From Xanthobacteraceae bacterium (GTDB lineage: Bacteria; Pseudomonadota; Alphaproteobacteria; Rhizobiales; Xanthobacteraceae), in contig JASHPW010000114.1 in assembly GCA_030037895.1 (NCBI GenBank), positions 1-64,000 on the forward strand: a DNA stretch of 64,000 nt, in the 5' to 3' direction. A model generated the notes under the pieces. That model saw only the letters and a program-made list of their open reading frames with translations. It was not told the DNA's origin and searched no databases. The stretch's first letter is position 1, and each line of letters starts with the position of its first letter. Shown here one piece after another: positions 51,887-59,914 of this stretch. A program made the translations under genes and the position numbers.

Positions 51887-54271
51887 TCACGCATCGAGCT
51901 TGCCCAGCGCCGCCAGCACGCGATCCGGGGTGAGCGGAATTGTCGTCACGCGGGCGCCGAGCGGGCGCAACGCGTCATTGACCGCATTGAGCACCGCGGC
52001 GGCCGAGGCTGCCGTACCCGCCTCACCGACGCCCTTGGCGCCCAGCTCGGAATAGACCGTGGGGGTGCTGACATGGTCGACCACGATGTCCGGCATCTCC
52101 CCGGCCATCGGCACGAGATAGTCGGCAAGCGTGCCGTTCTGCATCTGGCCGTCGGCGCCGTAGATACATTCCTCGAACAAGGCGGCGCCGATGCCCTGGA
52201 CGACACCGCCCCTGATCTGTTCGTCCACCAGTTGCGGATTGATGACCCGGCCGCAATCGTCCACCACCCAATGCTTCAGCAGCTTGATGAAGCCGGTCTC
52301 GATCTCGACCTCGACATGAGCGGCCTGGATGCCGTTGGTGAAGGCGAAGGGCTGGCCGCGCGGAACGTGATGCCGCGCCACGGTCATCTCCGGCTGGAAA
52401 TCGGGCGGCAGCGTGTCCGGCCGGAAGAAGGCGATGCGCGCCAGCTCAGCCAAGGCCATGCGTTCCCGCCCGCCGTCGGCGTCCACGATCAGTCCGTCGC
52501 GGATGTCGAGCGTGTCGGCGTGCGCCTGAAGGATCGTTCCCGCCAGGGCCAGGATGTTGTCGCGCAAGGCGCGGGCGGCGCGGAGTACCGTCTCGCCGCC
52601 GATGCCGGCGCCGCGCGATGCCCAGGTCGCGCCGCCATGGGGCGTGACCTCTGTGTCGCCAGTGACGACCCTGACTGCGTCCAGCGGAATGCCGAGGACG
52701 CTCGCGGCGACTTGGGCCATCGCCGTTTCGGTGCCCTGCCCCTGCTCGGTCACGCTGACCAGGCAGCGGACCTGGCCCGAGGGCTCGAGCTTAAGGATGC
52801 AGCCGTCCTGGGCGCTGATGCGCGCGCCGCCGACGCCATAGAAAGCCGGGCCCGGATTGGTGATTTCGATGTACGCCGCGATCCCGATGCCGCGAAAGAC
52901 GCCGTGCCGGCGCAACCGCTCCTGCTCGGCGCGCAAGCTTTCGTAATCCATGTGCCCGACCAGGCGGTCGAGGCATTGATGGTGCGACAGGCGCTCAAAC
53001 ACGAAGCCGGTCGGCGAGGTATAAGGATACATGTCGTCGGTCAGCATGTTGCGCCGGCGCAACTCGACCGGATCGAGGCCCACGGAAGCGGCGGCGAGAT
53101 CGACCATGGCCTCGGTCACGGCGCAGGCGATGGGGTGGCCGACGGCGCGATATTGGCTCATGATGTTCTTGTTCTGGAACACGACCTTGAGGTCGGCACG
53201 GTAATGGCGGTGCCGGTACGGGCCGCCGATCAGGCGTATCACCTGGTTGCCTTCGACCGCGCTGGTGCGCGGGTAAGCTGAGAACGGCCCGATCCCGGTC
53301 AGGTCGTCGACCGCGAAGGCGGTGATCTCGCCGTCGGCCGTGACCGCGACGCGCGCCTTGACCCGGTGATCGCGGGCATGGATGTCCGACACGAAGGATT
53401 CGAGCCGGTCGGCGACGAACTTCACCGGGCGGCCGAGCATCATGCTGAGCGCCGCGGTCGCCATCTCGTCGCCATAGACATGCAACTTCATGCCGAACGA
53501 GCCGCCGACATCCTTGGCCACGACCCGGACCTGCGCGTCGGAGAGGCCGAGATGGCGGGCATAGACGTCCTGCATCTGATAGGGCGTCTGGGTCGATTGA
53601 AAGACCGTGAGACGCTGCTCGCTCGGATCGAACTGCGCTACCATGGTGCGCGGCTCCAGCGACACCGCGGTATGCCGGCCGAAATGCCACTCGGCCTCGA
53701 TCACCTGATGCGCCGCAGCGAAGGCCTGGTCCACGGCGCCGCTCTCGAGATGCAGCGAAAACGCCTTGTTGTCGCCGAATTCGGGATGAATCACCGACGT
53801 TGCCGGATCGAGCGCCGTCTCCATGTCCGCGACCGCCGGCAATTCCTCCCAATCGACCACGACGAGTTCGAGCGCGTCCTCGGCCAAGGCGCGCGTCGCG
53901 GCGACTGCCGCTACCACCGGCTCGCCGCGCCACACCACCCGGTCGATTGCCAGCGGGTATTGCGGCGGCGATTTGAGGCCGGCGAAATGGGTCAAGGTAC
54001 CGACCCAGGGGCGGCAGAGTCGCGCCAGGTCCGCGCCGGTTGCGATCACGATCACGCCCGGCGCCGCCTTGGCCGCATTCAGATCGAGGCCGCGAATGCG
54101 CGCGTGGGCGTGGGGACTGCGCAGGAAGGCGACATGCGTCAAGCGCGCAAACTGCACGTCATCGGTGAACTGGCCGCGGCCGGCGAGCAGGCGCCGGGCA
54201 TTGGGGCGCGGCACGCTGCGCCCGATATAGCTGTTGGGCCGATCGAACGGCGAGAACGGCGGCGCGGTCAT
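51887..54271 (-). CDS. Molybdenum hydroxylase large subunit (xanthine dehydrogenase/CoxL superfamily)
   Basis: This 794-residue subunit binds the molybdopterin cytosine dinucleotide cofactor and is the site of hydroxylation. N-terminal YIGRSVPRPNARRLLAGRGQFTDD, then the cofactor loop VKDVGGSFGMKLHVYGDE and the C-terminal catalytic Glu loop GAKGVGEAGTAASAAA. At the CO dehydrogenase active-site loop it has QYRAVGHP, not the AYRCSFR of form I CODH, so it is not a carbon monoxide enzyme. ATG 54271 overlaps the small-subunit stop (ATGA); the track start lies inside the small-subunit gene. Confidence 0.94.
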   Translation of the reverse strand: MTAPPFSPFDRPNSYIGRSVPRPNARRLLAGRGQFTDDVQFARLTHVAFLRSPHAHARIRGLDLNAAKAAPGVIVIATGADLARLCRPWVGTLTHFAGLKSPPQYPLAIDRVVWRGEPVVAAVAATRALAEDALELVVVDWEELPAVADMETALDPATSVIHPEFGDNKAFSLHLESGAVDQAFAAAHQVIEAEWHFGRHTAVSLEPRTMVAQFDPSEQRLTVFQSTQTPYQMQDVYARHLGLSDAQVRVVAKDVGGSFGMKLHVYGDEMATAALSMMLGRPVKFVADRLESFVSDIHARDHRVKARVAVTADGEITAFAVDDLTGIGPFSAYPRTSAVEGNQVIRLIGGPYRHRHYRADLKVVFQNKNIMSQYRAVGHPIACAVTEAMVDLAAASVGLDPVELRRRNMLTDDMYPYTSPTGFVFERLSHHQCLDRLVGHMDYESLRAEQERLRRHGVFRGIGIAAYIEITNPGPAFYGVGGARISAQDGCILKLEPSGQVRCLVSVTEQGQGTETAMAQVAASVLGIPLDAVRVVTGDTEVTPHGGATWASRGAGIGGETVLRAARALRDNILALAGTILQAHADTLDIRDGLIVDADGGRERMALAELARIAFFRPDTLPPDFQPEMTVARHHVPRGQPFAFTNGIQAAHVEVEIETGFIKLLKHWVVDDCGRVINPQLVDEQIRGGVVQGIGAALFEECIYGADGQMQNGTLADYLVPMAGEMPDIVVDHVSTPTVYSELGAKGVGEAGTAASAAAVLNAVNDALRPLGARVTTIPLTPDRVLAALGKLDA

Positions 54272-54738
54272 GGCTTCGCCGCCGCGGCCTCGACCGCGTC
54301 GATGATGGCATGATAGCCGGTGCAGCGACAGTAATTGCCGGAGAGGTGGGCGCGAATCGCATCGCGCGACGGTGCCGGGTCCTGCGCCAGCAGCGCCGCG
54401 GCGGCGATCAGCATGCCCGGCGTGCAGAAGCCGCATTGCAGGGCGTTGCGTGCGAGGAACGCGTCCTGAAGCCGCCGCAAGGCGCCGCGTTCGGACAGGC
54501 CCTCGATGGTTTCGACCACGGCGCCGTCGGCCTGGACCGCGAGCACGAGGCAGCCGCGGACCATGTCGCCATCGAGCAACAACGTGCAGGCGCCGCACAC
54601 GCCATGCTCGCAGCCGACATGTGTCCCAGTGAGACCGAGATCGATGCGCAGAAAATCGACGAGGTTCAAGCGCGGCTCGACCGCGCGCGACACCGGCGCG
54701 CCGTTGACCGTCAACGCGATCGGGATCGTCCCCGGCAT
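54268..54738 (-). CDS. Molybdenum hydroxylase 2Fe-2S small subunit
   Basis: This ~156-residue subunit carries two [2Fe-2S] clusters. The plant-type ferredoxin motif is GCEHGVCGACTLLLDG and the second, helical-domain cluster uses CGFCTPGM and GNYCRCTGY. ATG 54738 (MPGTIPIALTVNGAPVSR) is taken; GTG 54750, which overlaps the medium-subunit stop, is possible. It passes electrons from the Mo centre to the FAD subunit. Confidence 0.95.
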   Translation of the reverse strand: MPGTIPIALTVNGAPVSRAVEPRLNLVDFLRIDLGLTGTHVGCEHGVCGACTLLLDGDMVRGCLVLAVQADGAVVETIEGLSERGALRRLQDAFLARNALQCGFCTPGMLIAAAALLAQDPAPSRDAIRAHLSGNYCRCTGYHAIIDAVEAAAAKP

Positions 54739-54742
54739 CGCC

Positions 54743-55621
54743 TCAGCCACCCGCGCCGATCGGAACCGGATCGAGCAGCTCCATCACCACCCGCGCCAGC
54801 AACACGCGCGCCATCTGCCGGCGGGCCGCCGACGAGGCCTGCGTATCGGCCGGCGGATCGAGGTCGGCCGCGAGCGCCGCCTGGGCGGCAGTGACGGTGT
54901 CGCGCGTCAGCGGCCGCCCGGTCAACAGCGCCTCCGCGGTCCGCGCCCGCACCGGCGTCGGGCCGATCGAAAAATAGACCAGCCTGACTTCGTCAAGCCG
55001 GTCCGCGTCGACCCGTGCATGCGCCGCGAGCCCGACCAAGGCATAGTCGCCGCGCCGGCGCGCCAGTTCGGCGAAGGCCGAACGCTGGTCCGGACCAACG
55101 GCGTCGAATTCGAGCGCCACCAGGATCTCGTCCGGCCCGAGCGCGGTCTCGTAGATGCCGAGAAAGAATTCATCGGCCGGAACAATGCGGGTGCCGGCCA
55201 TGCCGGCGACGATCATGCGCGCCTGGAGCGCCACGGCGCAGGCCGGCAGCTCCGCCGCCGGGTCGGCAAAGGCGATGCTGCCGCCGATCGTGCCGCGATT
55301 GCGGATCGCGGGGTGCGCGACATGGTCGATGGCGACGGCTAGCAACGGCACATGCCGGACGACGATGGCGGAACGTTGCAGGTCGACATGCCGCGTGAGC
55401 GCGCCGATCCGCACGAGCCCGTCGCGCTCGACGATGCCGCGCAAATCGTCGAGGCCGCCGATATCGACCACCAGCTCGGGCGACAGCAGACGCATGTTGA
55501 GCGCCGGCATCAGGCTTTGCCCGCCGGCCAGGAGCCGCGCGCCGTCGCCGCGCGCGGCGAGAATCCCCAGCGCCTCGCTGAGCGAACGCGGTCGAACGTA
55601 ATCGAATGAAGGAGGTTTCAC
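54743..55621 (-). CDS. Molybdenum hydroxylase FAD-binding medium subunit
   Basis: This 292-residue subunit binds FAD through AGGQSLMPALNMRL (about residue 33) and TIGGSIAFADPAAELPA (about residue 111). The N-terminal FDYVRPRSLSEALGILA is typical of CoxM/FAD_binding_5. The start is GTG 55621 with GGAGGTTTC-side context. It is the first gene of the operon, 186 bp from the divergent TetR start, with the 14-bp palindrome between them. Confidence 0.94.
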   Translation of the reverse strand: MKPPSFDYVRPRSLSEALGILAARGDGARLLAGGQSLMPALNMRLLSPELVVDIGGLDDLRGIVERDGLVRIGALTRHVDLQRSAIVVRHVPLLAVAIDHVAHPAIRNRGTIGGSIAFADPAAELPACAVALQARMIVAGMAGTRIVPADEFFLGIYETALGPDEILVALEFDAVGPDQRSAFAELARRRGDYALVGLAAHARVDADRLDEVRLVYFSIGPTPVRARTAEALLTGRPLTRDTVTAAQAALAADLDPPADTQASSAARRQMARVLLARVVMELLDPVPIGAGG

Positions 55622-55691
55622 GCTGGCCCGTCCTCCCGCCCGGCGCCCGATTGCCGCGGGTCGGTGGCGACCGTCGGTTCGAGGTTCTTAA

Positions 55692-55705
55692 TGACCAATT
55701 GGTCA
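55692..55705. promoter_or_regulatory. Candidate TetR operator, perfect 14-bp palindrome
   Basis: TGACCAATTGGTCA is an exact palindrome in the gap between the leftward hydroxylase-transporter operon and the rightward TetR gene. It lies 71 bp from the GTG of the FAD subunit and about 100 bp from the TetR ATG. Length, symmetry and place fit an operator for one or both TetR proteins. Confidence 0.65.
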
Positions 55706-55806
55706 CATTGTGGTACCGGCGTGCGCGGCCTGTCAAGCAGGAACGATATCGTCGCGGCCGAGCGACCTGCTATTGTCGCGGCCGAGACCAAGCGGGGCAA
55801 GACGGG

Positions 55807-56511
55807 ATGAATTCGGCGACCGGGAGACGGGCAGCGCCGCGCACCAAGCGGGACGGAGGGGCGCACGCGCTTCGTCCACGCCTGCCGACCGAAACGCGGC
55901 AGCGGATCATCGTCGCCGAGGCCGTTCGATTCTTCGCCGAGGCCGGATTCGAGGGCCAGACGCGCGTGCTCGCGAAGCGGCTCGGCATCACCCATTCGCT
56001 GCTCTATCGCCATTTCGCCGGCAAGGACGATCTGATCGAGCGGGTCTATCGCGAAGTTTATCTCGGGCGATGGCGGCCGGAGTGGGAGCGGCTGCTGAGC
56101 GACCGCTCGCGACCGCTGGAGGCACGCCTCAAATCATTCTATCGCGCCTACACCGATGCGATCTTCAATCTGGAATGGGTGCGCATCTTCATCTTCGCCG
56201 GGCTCAAGGGCGTCGATATCAATACCCGCTACCTGGCGCTCATCGAGCGGCACGTCCTGCGCCCCGTCTGTCGCGAGCTGCGCGTCGAAGCCGGCCTGCC
56301 CGACCCGGACGAACTGCCGGTCGCACCTGAGGAGTTGGAATTGGCGTGGGGCCTGCACGGCCGAATCTTTTCCCTCGCCATCCGCAAATGGGTCTATGGC
56401 GTGCCGATGCCGAGGCAGTTCGTCGCCACGATCGATACGTCCGTCCACGCCTTCCTGCATGGCGCCGCGCGCAGCCTGGCGAGCGGCGCCATCGCGATCG
56501 GCCGCCGCTAG
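55807..56511 (+). CDS. TetR/AcrR family regulator, first of a tandem pair
   Basis: This 234-residue repressor-type protein has an N-terminal helix-turn-helix domain (IIVAEAVRFFAEAGFEGQTR, LGITHSLLYRHFAGKDDLIE) and a helical ligand-binding domain containing WVRIFIFAGLKGVDINTRYL. ATG 55807 (MNSATGRRAAPRTKRDGG) is used; the track start extends back over the operator. It probably binds the nearby palindrome and senses the pathway substrate. A clear paralogue follows 5 bp later. Confidence 0.93.
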   Translation: MNSATGRRAAPRTKRDGGAHALRPRLPTETRQRIIVAEAVRFFAEAGFEGQTRVLAKRLGITHSLLYRHFAGKDDLIERVYREVYLGRWRPEWERLLSDRSRPLEARLKSFYRAYTDAIFNLEWVRIFIFAGLKGVDINTRYLALIERHVLRPVCRELRVEAGLPDPDELPVAPEELELAWGLHGRIFSLAIRKWVYGVPMPRQFVATIDTSVHAFLHGAARSLASGAIAIGRR

Positions 56512-56516
56512 CCGGC

Positions 56517-57251
56517 ATGGCCATGGCGCGGCGCCGCAAGTCCCCGTCCCGTCCGGCAAAACCGGCCGCGGCGGGCGGACGCAAGCGGATGCAGCCGGAA
56601 GACCGCGCGCGCCATATCGTCCGGGAGGCGGTCAAATTCTTTGCCGAGCACGGGTTCGAGGGCCAGACGCGCGAACTCGCGCGGCGCGCGGGCATCACCC
56701 ATCCGTTGCTGTACCGCTATTTCCCGACCAAGGACGCGTTGATCGAGCGCGTTTACGAGGAAGTCTATCTCGGCCGCTGGAAAGCGGAATGGGACGAGCT
56801 GCTGAACGACGCGGCGGTGCCGCTCAAGGAGCGGCTGACCCGCTTCTATCTCGATTATTTGAAGGCGACCGGCAGTTATGAATGGATGCGGATCTTCATG
56901 TTCGCCGGCCTCAAGGGCGTCAACATCACCCGGCGCTATCGGACGCTCATCCGCCGCCGCGTCATCGTGCCGCTGGCGGCGGCGCTGCGGCAGCTGGCGG
57001 GACTGCCGCCGGTCGCACAAGTCCCGCTGTCGGAGGCGGAACTCGAGGCGGCGTGGGGGCTGCACGAGCAGATCATCTATATCATGATCCGGCGATGGGT
57101 CTACAAGCTGCCGGTGACCGGCAGCATGGAGCGGATCATCGCGACCTCGGTGGCCGGGTTCATCGACGGAGCGCCCGATGCACTGAAAAGCCTCTTCCGG
57201 CATAAGCTTCGCGACCATCGGCTGCGTTTGCGTAAAGCGAGGGGCGCGTGA
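56517..57251 (+). CDS. TetR/AcrR family regulator, second of a tandem pair
   Basis: This 244-residue regulator is a paralogue of the preceding one: FFAEHGFEGQTRELARR, GITHPLLYRYFPTKDALIE and MRIFMFAGLKGVNITRRY align without gaps, roughly half identical by eye. Its N-terminal ~25 residues are a basic Ala/Pro-rich arm. ATG 56517 follows the first TetR stop by 5 bp, so the two are cotranscribed and may form a heterodimer or have split effector specificity. The track start is inside the first TetR gene. Confidence 0.93.
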   Translation: MAMARRRKSPSRPAKPAAAGGRKRMQPEDRARHIVREAVKFFAEHGFEGQTRELARRAGITHPLLYRYFPTKDALIERVYEEVYLGRWKAEWDELLNDAAVPLKERLTRFYLDYLKATGSYEWMRIFMFAGLKGVNITRRYRTLIRRRVIVPLAAALRQLAGLPPVAQVPLSEAELEAAWGLHEQIIYIMIRRWVYKLPVTGSMERIIATSVAGFIDGAPDALKSLFRHKLRDHRLRLRKARGA

Positions 57252-57265
57252 CGGTTTCGCCGTGA

Positions 57266-58504
57266 CTAAGCGAGCGCGGCGTGGACGAGATTGCGGAACA
57301 ACTGGCGGTAATAGTCGCGCTGCCGCGGCGCCTGCATCATCATCAAGGCGACCAGGTCCTCTTGCGGCGCGATCCAGAACGCCGTGCCGGCGACGCCGCC
57401 CCAAAAATATTCGCCCGGCGTGCCCGGCGTCGGCGCCATCCCGACCTCGCGACGAACGGCGAATCCGAGGCCGAAGCGGTGTCCAGGCGGCAGCAGCGTC
57501 GTGGGCGGGATGCGCACGTTCGGCCCGAGATGATCGGCGGTCATGAACGCCAGCGTCTTGCGTCCGAGGACACGAACGCCGCCGAGCGCGCCGCCGCCAT
57601 AGAGCATCAGCAGGAAGCGCGCGTAGTCATCAATCGTCGAGACCAACCCGCCGCCGCCCGATTCGAACCGCGGCGCGGTCCGTGTCTCGATGAGCGCGAC
57701 CGGCGGTCCGCCATCGGGGTCCGCGGCGAATGGCTCGGCCAGTCGCTCGTATTTGTCCGCGGGCGTGAAGAAGGCCGTATCGTTCATGCCGAGCGGCGCC
57801 AGGATTCGCGCGCGCAGGAACGCGCCCAATGTTTGGCCGGAAACAAGCTCGATGACCCGCCCGACAACATCGGTGGAATGGCTGTAATTCCAGGACGCGC
57901 CCGGTTGATCAATCAGCGGCAGCCTGGCGAGCTCCGCGATGAATTCGGCGGTGGTGAGATCACGCGTTAAGAAGCATTTGGCGTTGGCGGGATCATCGGT
58001 GAACAACTGCGCCTCTTTGTAACGGCGCTGCACCGCCGAGTCGCCGGTGAACGCGTAGGTCAACCCCGATGTGTGGCGCAGCAGATCCTGGATGGTGATG
58101 GCTCGTTCGGCCGCCACCAGTTCGAGCCTGCCATTTCTCTCGACGCCGACACGAGGGTCGGCGAATTCGGGCAGGAATTTCGCCAGCGGATCGTTGATGA
58201 ACAGCCGGCCTTCCTCAACCAGCATCATGGCTGCGACCGAAACGATCGGCTTGGTCATCGAGTAAATGCGAAAGATGGCGTCGCCGCGCAGCGGCGGGCC
58301 ATCGGGACGCAACGCGCCGATGTCGCGCCGATAAGCGATCTTGCCGCGTCGAGCGATCAACATCGAGACGCCCGGCAGGCGACGGGCATCGACGTCGCGC
58401 TGCATGATCGCGGTCAGTTTGGCGAGGCCGGCAGGCGACAGGCCGGCCTCGCCGGGGTCCGTCGCTGGCAGAGCGTGAGAAATACGTGCGCGCGGCTCGT
58501 TCAC
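57266..58504 (-). CDS. Serine hydrolase of the beta-lactamase/class C (AmpC-EstB) family
   Basis: This 412-residue protein has the SxxK nucleophile in IYSMTKPIVSVAAMML and a YSHSTDVVG second motif in place of the classical YxN. Family blocks include GVSMLIARRGKIAYRRDIG and LLRHTSGLTYAF. No export signal is evident at the preferred GTG 58504 start. Activity may be esterase, peptidase or lactamase-like; true beta-lactamase is doubtful. It is convergent with the TetR pair and divergent from the SIP gene. Confidence 0.9.
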   Translation of the reverse strand: MNEPRARISHALPATDPGEAGLSPAGLAKLTAIMQRDVDARRLPGVSMLIARRGKIAYRRDIGALRPDGPPLRGDAIFRIYSMTKPIVSVAAMMLVEEGRLFINDPLAKFLPEFADPRVGVERNGRLELVAAERAITIQDLLRHTSGLTYAFTGDSAVQRRYKEAQLFTDDPANAKCFLTRDLTTAEFIAELARLPLIDQPGASWNYSHSTDVVGRVIELVSGQTLGAFLRARILAPLGMNDTAFFTPADKYERLAEPFAADPDGGPPVALIETRTAPRFESGGGGLVSTIDDYARFLLMLYGGGALGGVRVLGRKTLAFMTADHLGPNVRIPPTTLLPPGHRFGLGFAVRREVGMAPTPGTPGEYFWGGVAGTAFWIAPQEDLVALMMMQAPRQRDYYRQLFRNLVHAALA

Positions 58505-58683
58505 GGTCGGTCCTGGCGAAATTTGGCGGCGGGCGCTGCCGTTACACTGGCGCAACCGTTTATTCCGCGCAATGCCGGTAAATTTACGACATCGGAATCG
58601 CGCCTTCGATCGTGGTGTTTTGCCGATCCGCAACTATCTCATGCAACGGAACGTCCGAGCTTCATTCAGTGGAAAGGTCATCC

Positions 58684-59520
58684 ATGTCGGAAATATCCCC
58701 AGTGGCGGAGCGTACCGCCCGCCGCGTTCGCCACGAAACCAAATTGCGTCTGCTGCAAGTCCGGAACGTGAGCCGGCTCACGCCGAAGATGGTGCGGATT
58801 ATCGTCGGCGGCGACGAGCTTGAGGGTTTCGTCAGCGCCGCTCACGACGATCACGTCAAGCTGTTCTTCCCCCGGCCGGGCCAGGACAAGCCGGTATTGC
58901 CGACGCCAAGCCCCAACGGGCCGGTCTATCCCGAGGGCACGCCGAAGCCCGCGGCGCGCGACTATACCCCGCGCCGTTACGATGCCGCGGCGAACACGCT
59001 GGCGATCGACTTCGTGCTGCATGGCGACGGCCCGGCGACGGCCTGGGCGGCGCAAGCCCGGGCGGGCCAATATCTCGGCGTCGGCGGGCCGCGCGGATCG
59101 TTCATCGTGCCCGACGATTTCGACTGGTATCTTCTGGCCGGCGACGAGACCGCGCTGCCGGCCATCGGGCGCCGTCTGGAGGAACTGCCGTCGGGAAGCC
59201 GCGCCATCGTCATCGTCGAAGTCGAGAGCGCCGCCGAGGAACAGCCTTTCGACACGCGCGCCCGGATCGAGACACGGTGGCTCTATCGCCAAGGCGTCGA
59301 CGGCGCCGAACCGGGCGACCGATCGCTGCTGTTAAGCACAATCGCCGGCCTGACTCTTCCACCCGGCGATGGTTATGCCTGGGTGGCCGCGGAGGCCGCG
59401 ACCGCGAAAGCCATGCGCCGGCATCTGGTCGATGAGCGCGGCCTGCGCAAGGACCGGGTGAAGGCCGCCGCTTACTGGAAACGCGGCGCCGTCGCCGTGC
59501 ACGAGACCTACGACGATTAA
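58684..59520 (+). CDS. Siderophore-interacting FAD protein (SIP family ferric reductase)
   Basis: This 278-residue flavoprotein reduces ferric siderophores to release iron. FAD_binding_9 domain: RLLQVRNVSRLTPKMVRI and RDYTPRRYD; SIP domain: YLLAGDETALPAIGRRLEELP and the C-terminal KAAAYWKRGAVAVHETYDD. ATG 58684 follows GTGGAAAGG; the track start adds 24 residues. It is divergent from the serine hydrolase. No siderophore receptor or biosynthesis genes are in the window. Confidence 0.94.
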   Translation: MSEISPVAERTARRVRHETKLRLLQVRNVSRLTPKMVRIIVGGDELEGFVSAAHDDHVKLFFPRPGQDKPVLPTPSPNGPVYPEGTPKPAARDYTPRRYDAAANTLAIDFVLHGDGPATAWAAQARAGQYLGVGGPRGSFIVPDDFDWYLLAGDETALPAIGRRLEELPSGSRAIVIVEVESAAEEQPFDTRARIETRWLYRQGVDGAEPGDRSLLLSTIAGLTLPPGDGYAWVAAEAATAKAMRRHLVDERGLRKDRVKAAAYWKRGAVAVHETYDD

Positions 59521-59611
59521 CTCCCCCCGCCGGCACGCGAGAGAAGGCCAAAGCTTACGCTCGCGCGAACTCATACGCCGCTGCGGCCGGGCATGATCGC
59601 AAGGGCGGCGT

Positions 59612-59779
59612 TTAGAACGTCGCCGGGACGAAATGATTGATCGCCGCGAGCACGACGAGGAGGACGAGACCGATGGCCAGGCTCCAGGCGATCAATTTCT
59701 TCTCGATCGGCAGCAGCGGCTCGACGGTGGCGCCGCGTAATTCTTCGCGCAAGTCCGTACCCGTGTTCGACTGCGACAT
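59612..59779 (-). CDS. Small single-span membrane protein
   Basis: From ATG 59779 (MSQSNTGTDLREELRG) the protein has 55 residues with one strong membrane helix (LIAWSLAIGLVLLVVLAAI) near the C-terminus. The upstream AGGAGAACATC is a good ribosome site. It lies just downstream of the YeiH-type gene with a dispersed repeat between them, so it could be its partner. The track start (59890) is inside that repeat. Confidence 0.68.
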   Translation of the reverse strand: MSQSNTGTDLREELRGATVEPLLPIEKKLIAWSLAIGLVLLVVLAAINHFVPATF

Positions 59780-59810
59780 GATGTTCTCCTGACGATGTTC
59801 TCCTGACCCT

Positions 59811-59907
59811 GGAGCGGGATGACTGATCTTCGAATCATCACGCTCCATGATTTTGTTCCATCGCGCGTGCGGACGGAAACCGTTTCCCACTTTCCCGGAC
59901 GCGCTCC
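59811..59907. repeat. Dispersed palindromic repeat, copy 4
   Basis: GAGCGGGATGACTGATCTTC, GAATCATCACGCTCCATG, TTTTGTTCCATCGCGCGT, GCGGACGGAAACCG and TTTCCCACTTTCCCGGACGC align in order with copy 2 at 31076-31175. The first arm pair (GAGCG...CGCTC) is shorter here. It separates the YeiH-type gene from the 55-residue membrane protein. Confidence 0.8.
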
Positions 59908-59914
59908 GTGCTTC

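Noticed and set aside
50495-53281. 928-aa plus-strand ORF
   Set aside because: It runs antisense to the substrate-binding protein and Mo-hydroxylase genes, which have full family motifs. No domain or ribosome site on the plus strand.
51887-54271. Aerobic carbon monoxide dehydrogenase (form I CoxL)
   Set aside because: The active-site loop reads QYRAVGHP and lacks the Cys of AYRCSFR. Only the broader molybdenum hydroxylase family is supported.
57266-58504. Antibiotic-resistance class C beta-lactamase
   Set aside because: SxxK is present but the second motif is YSH, not YxN, and no signal peptide is visible. Generic serine hydrolase is the safer call.
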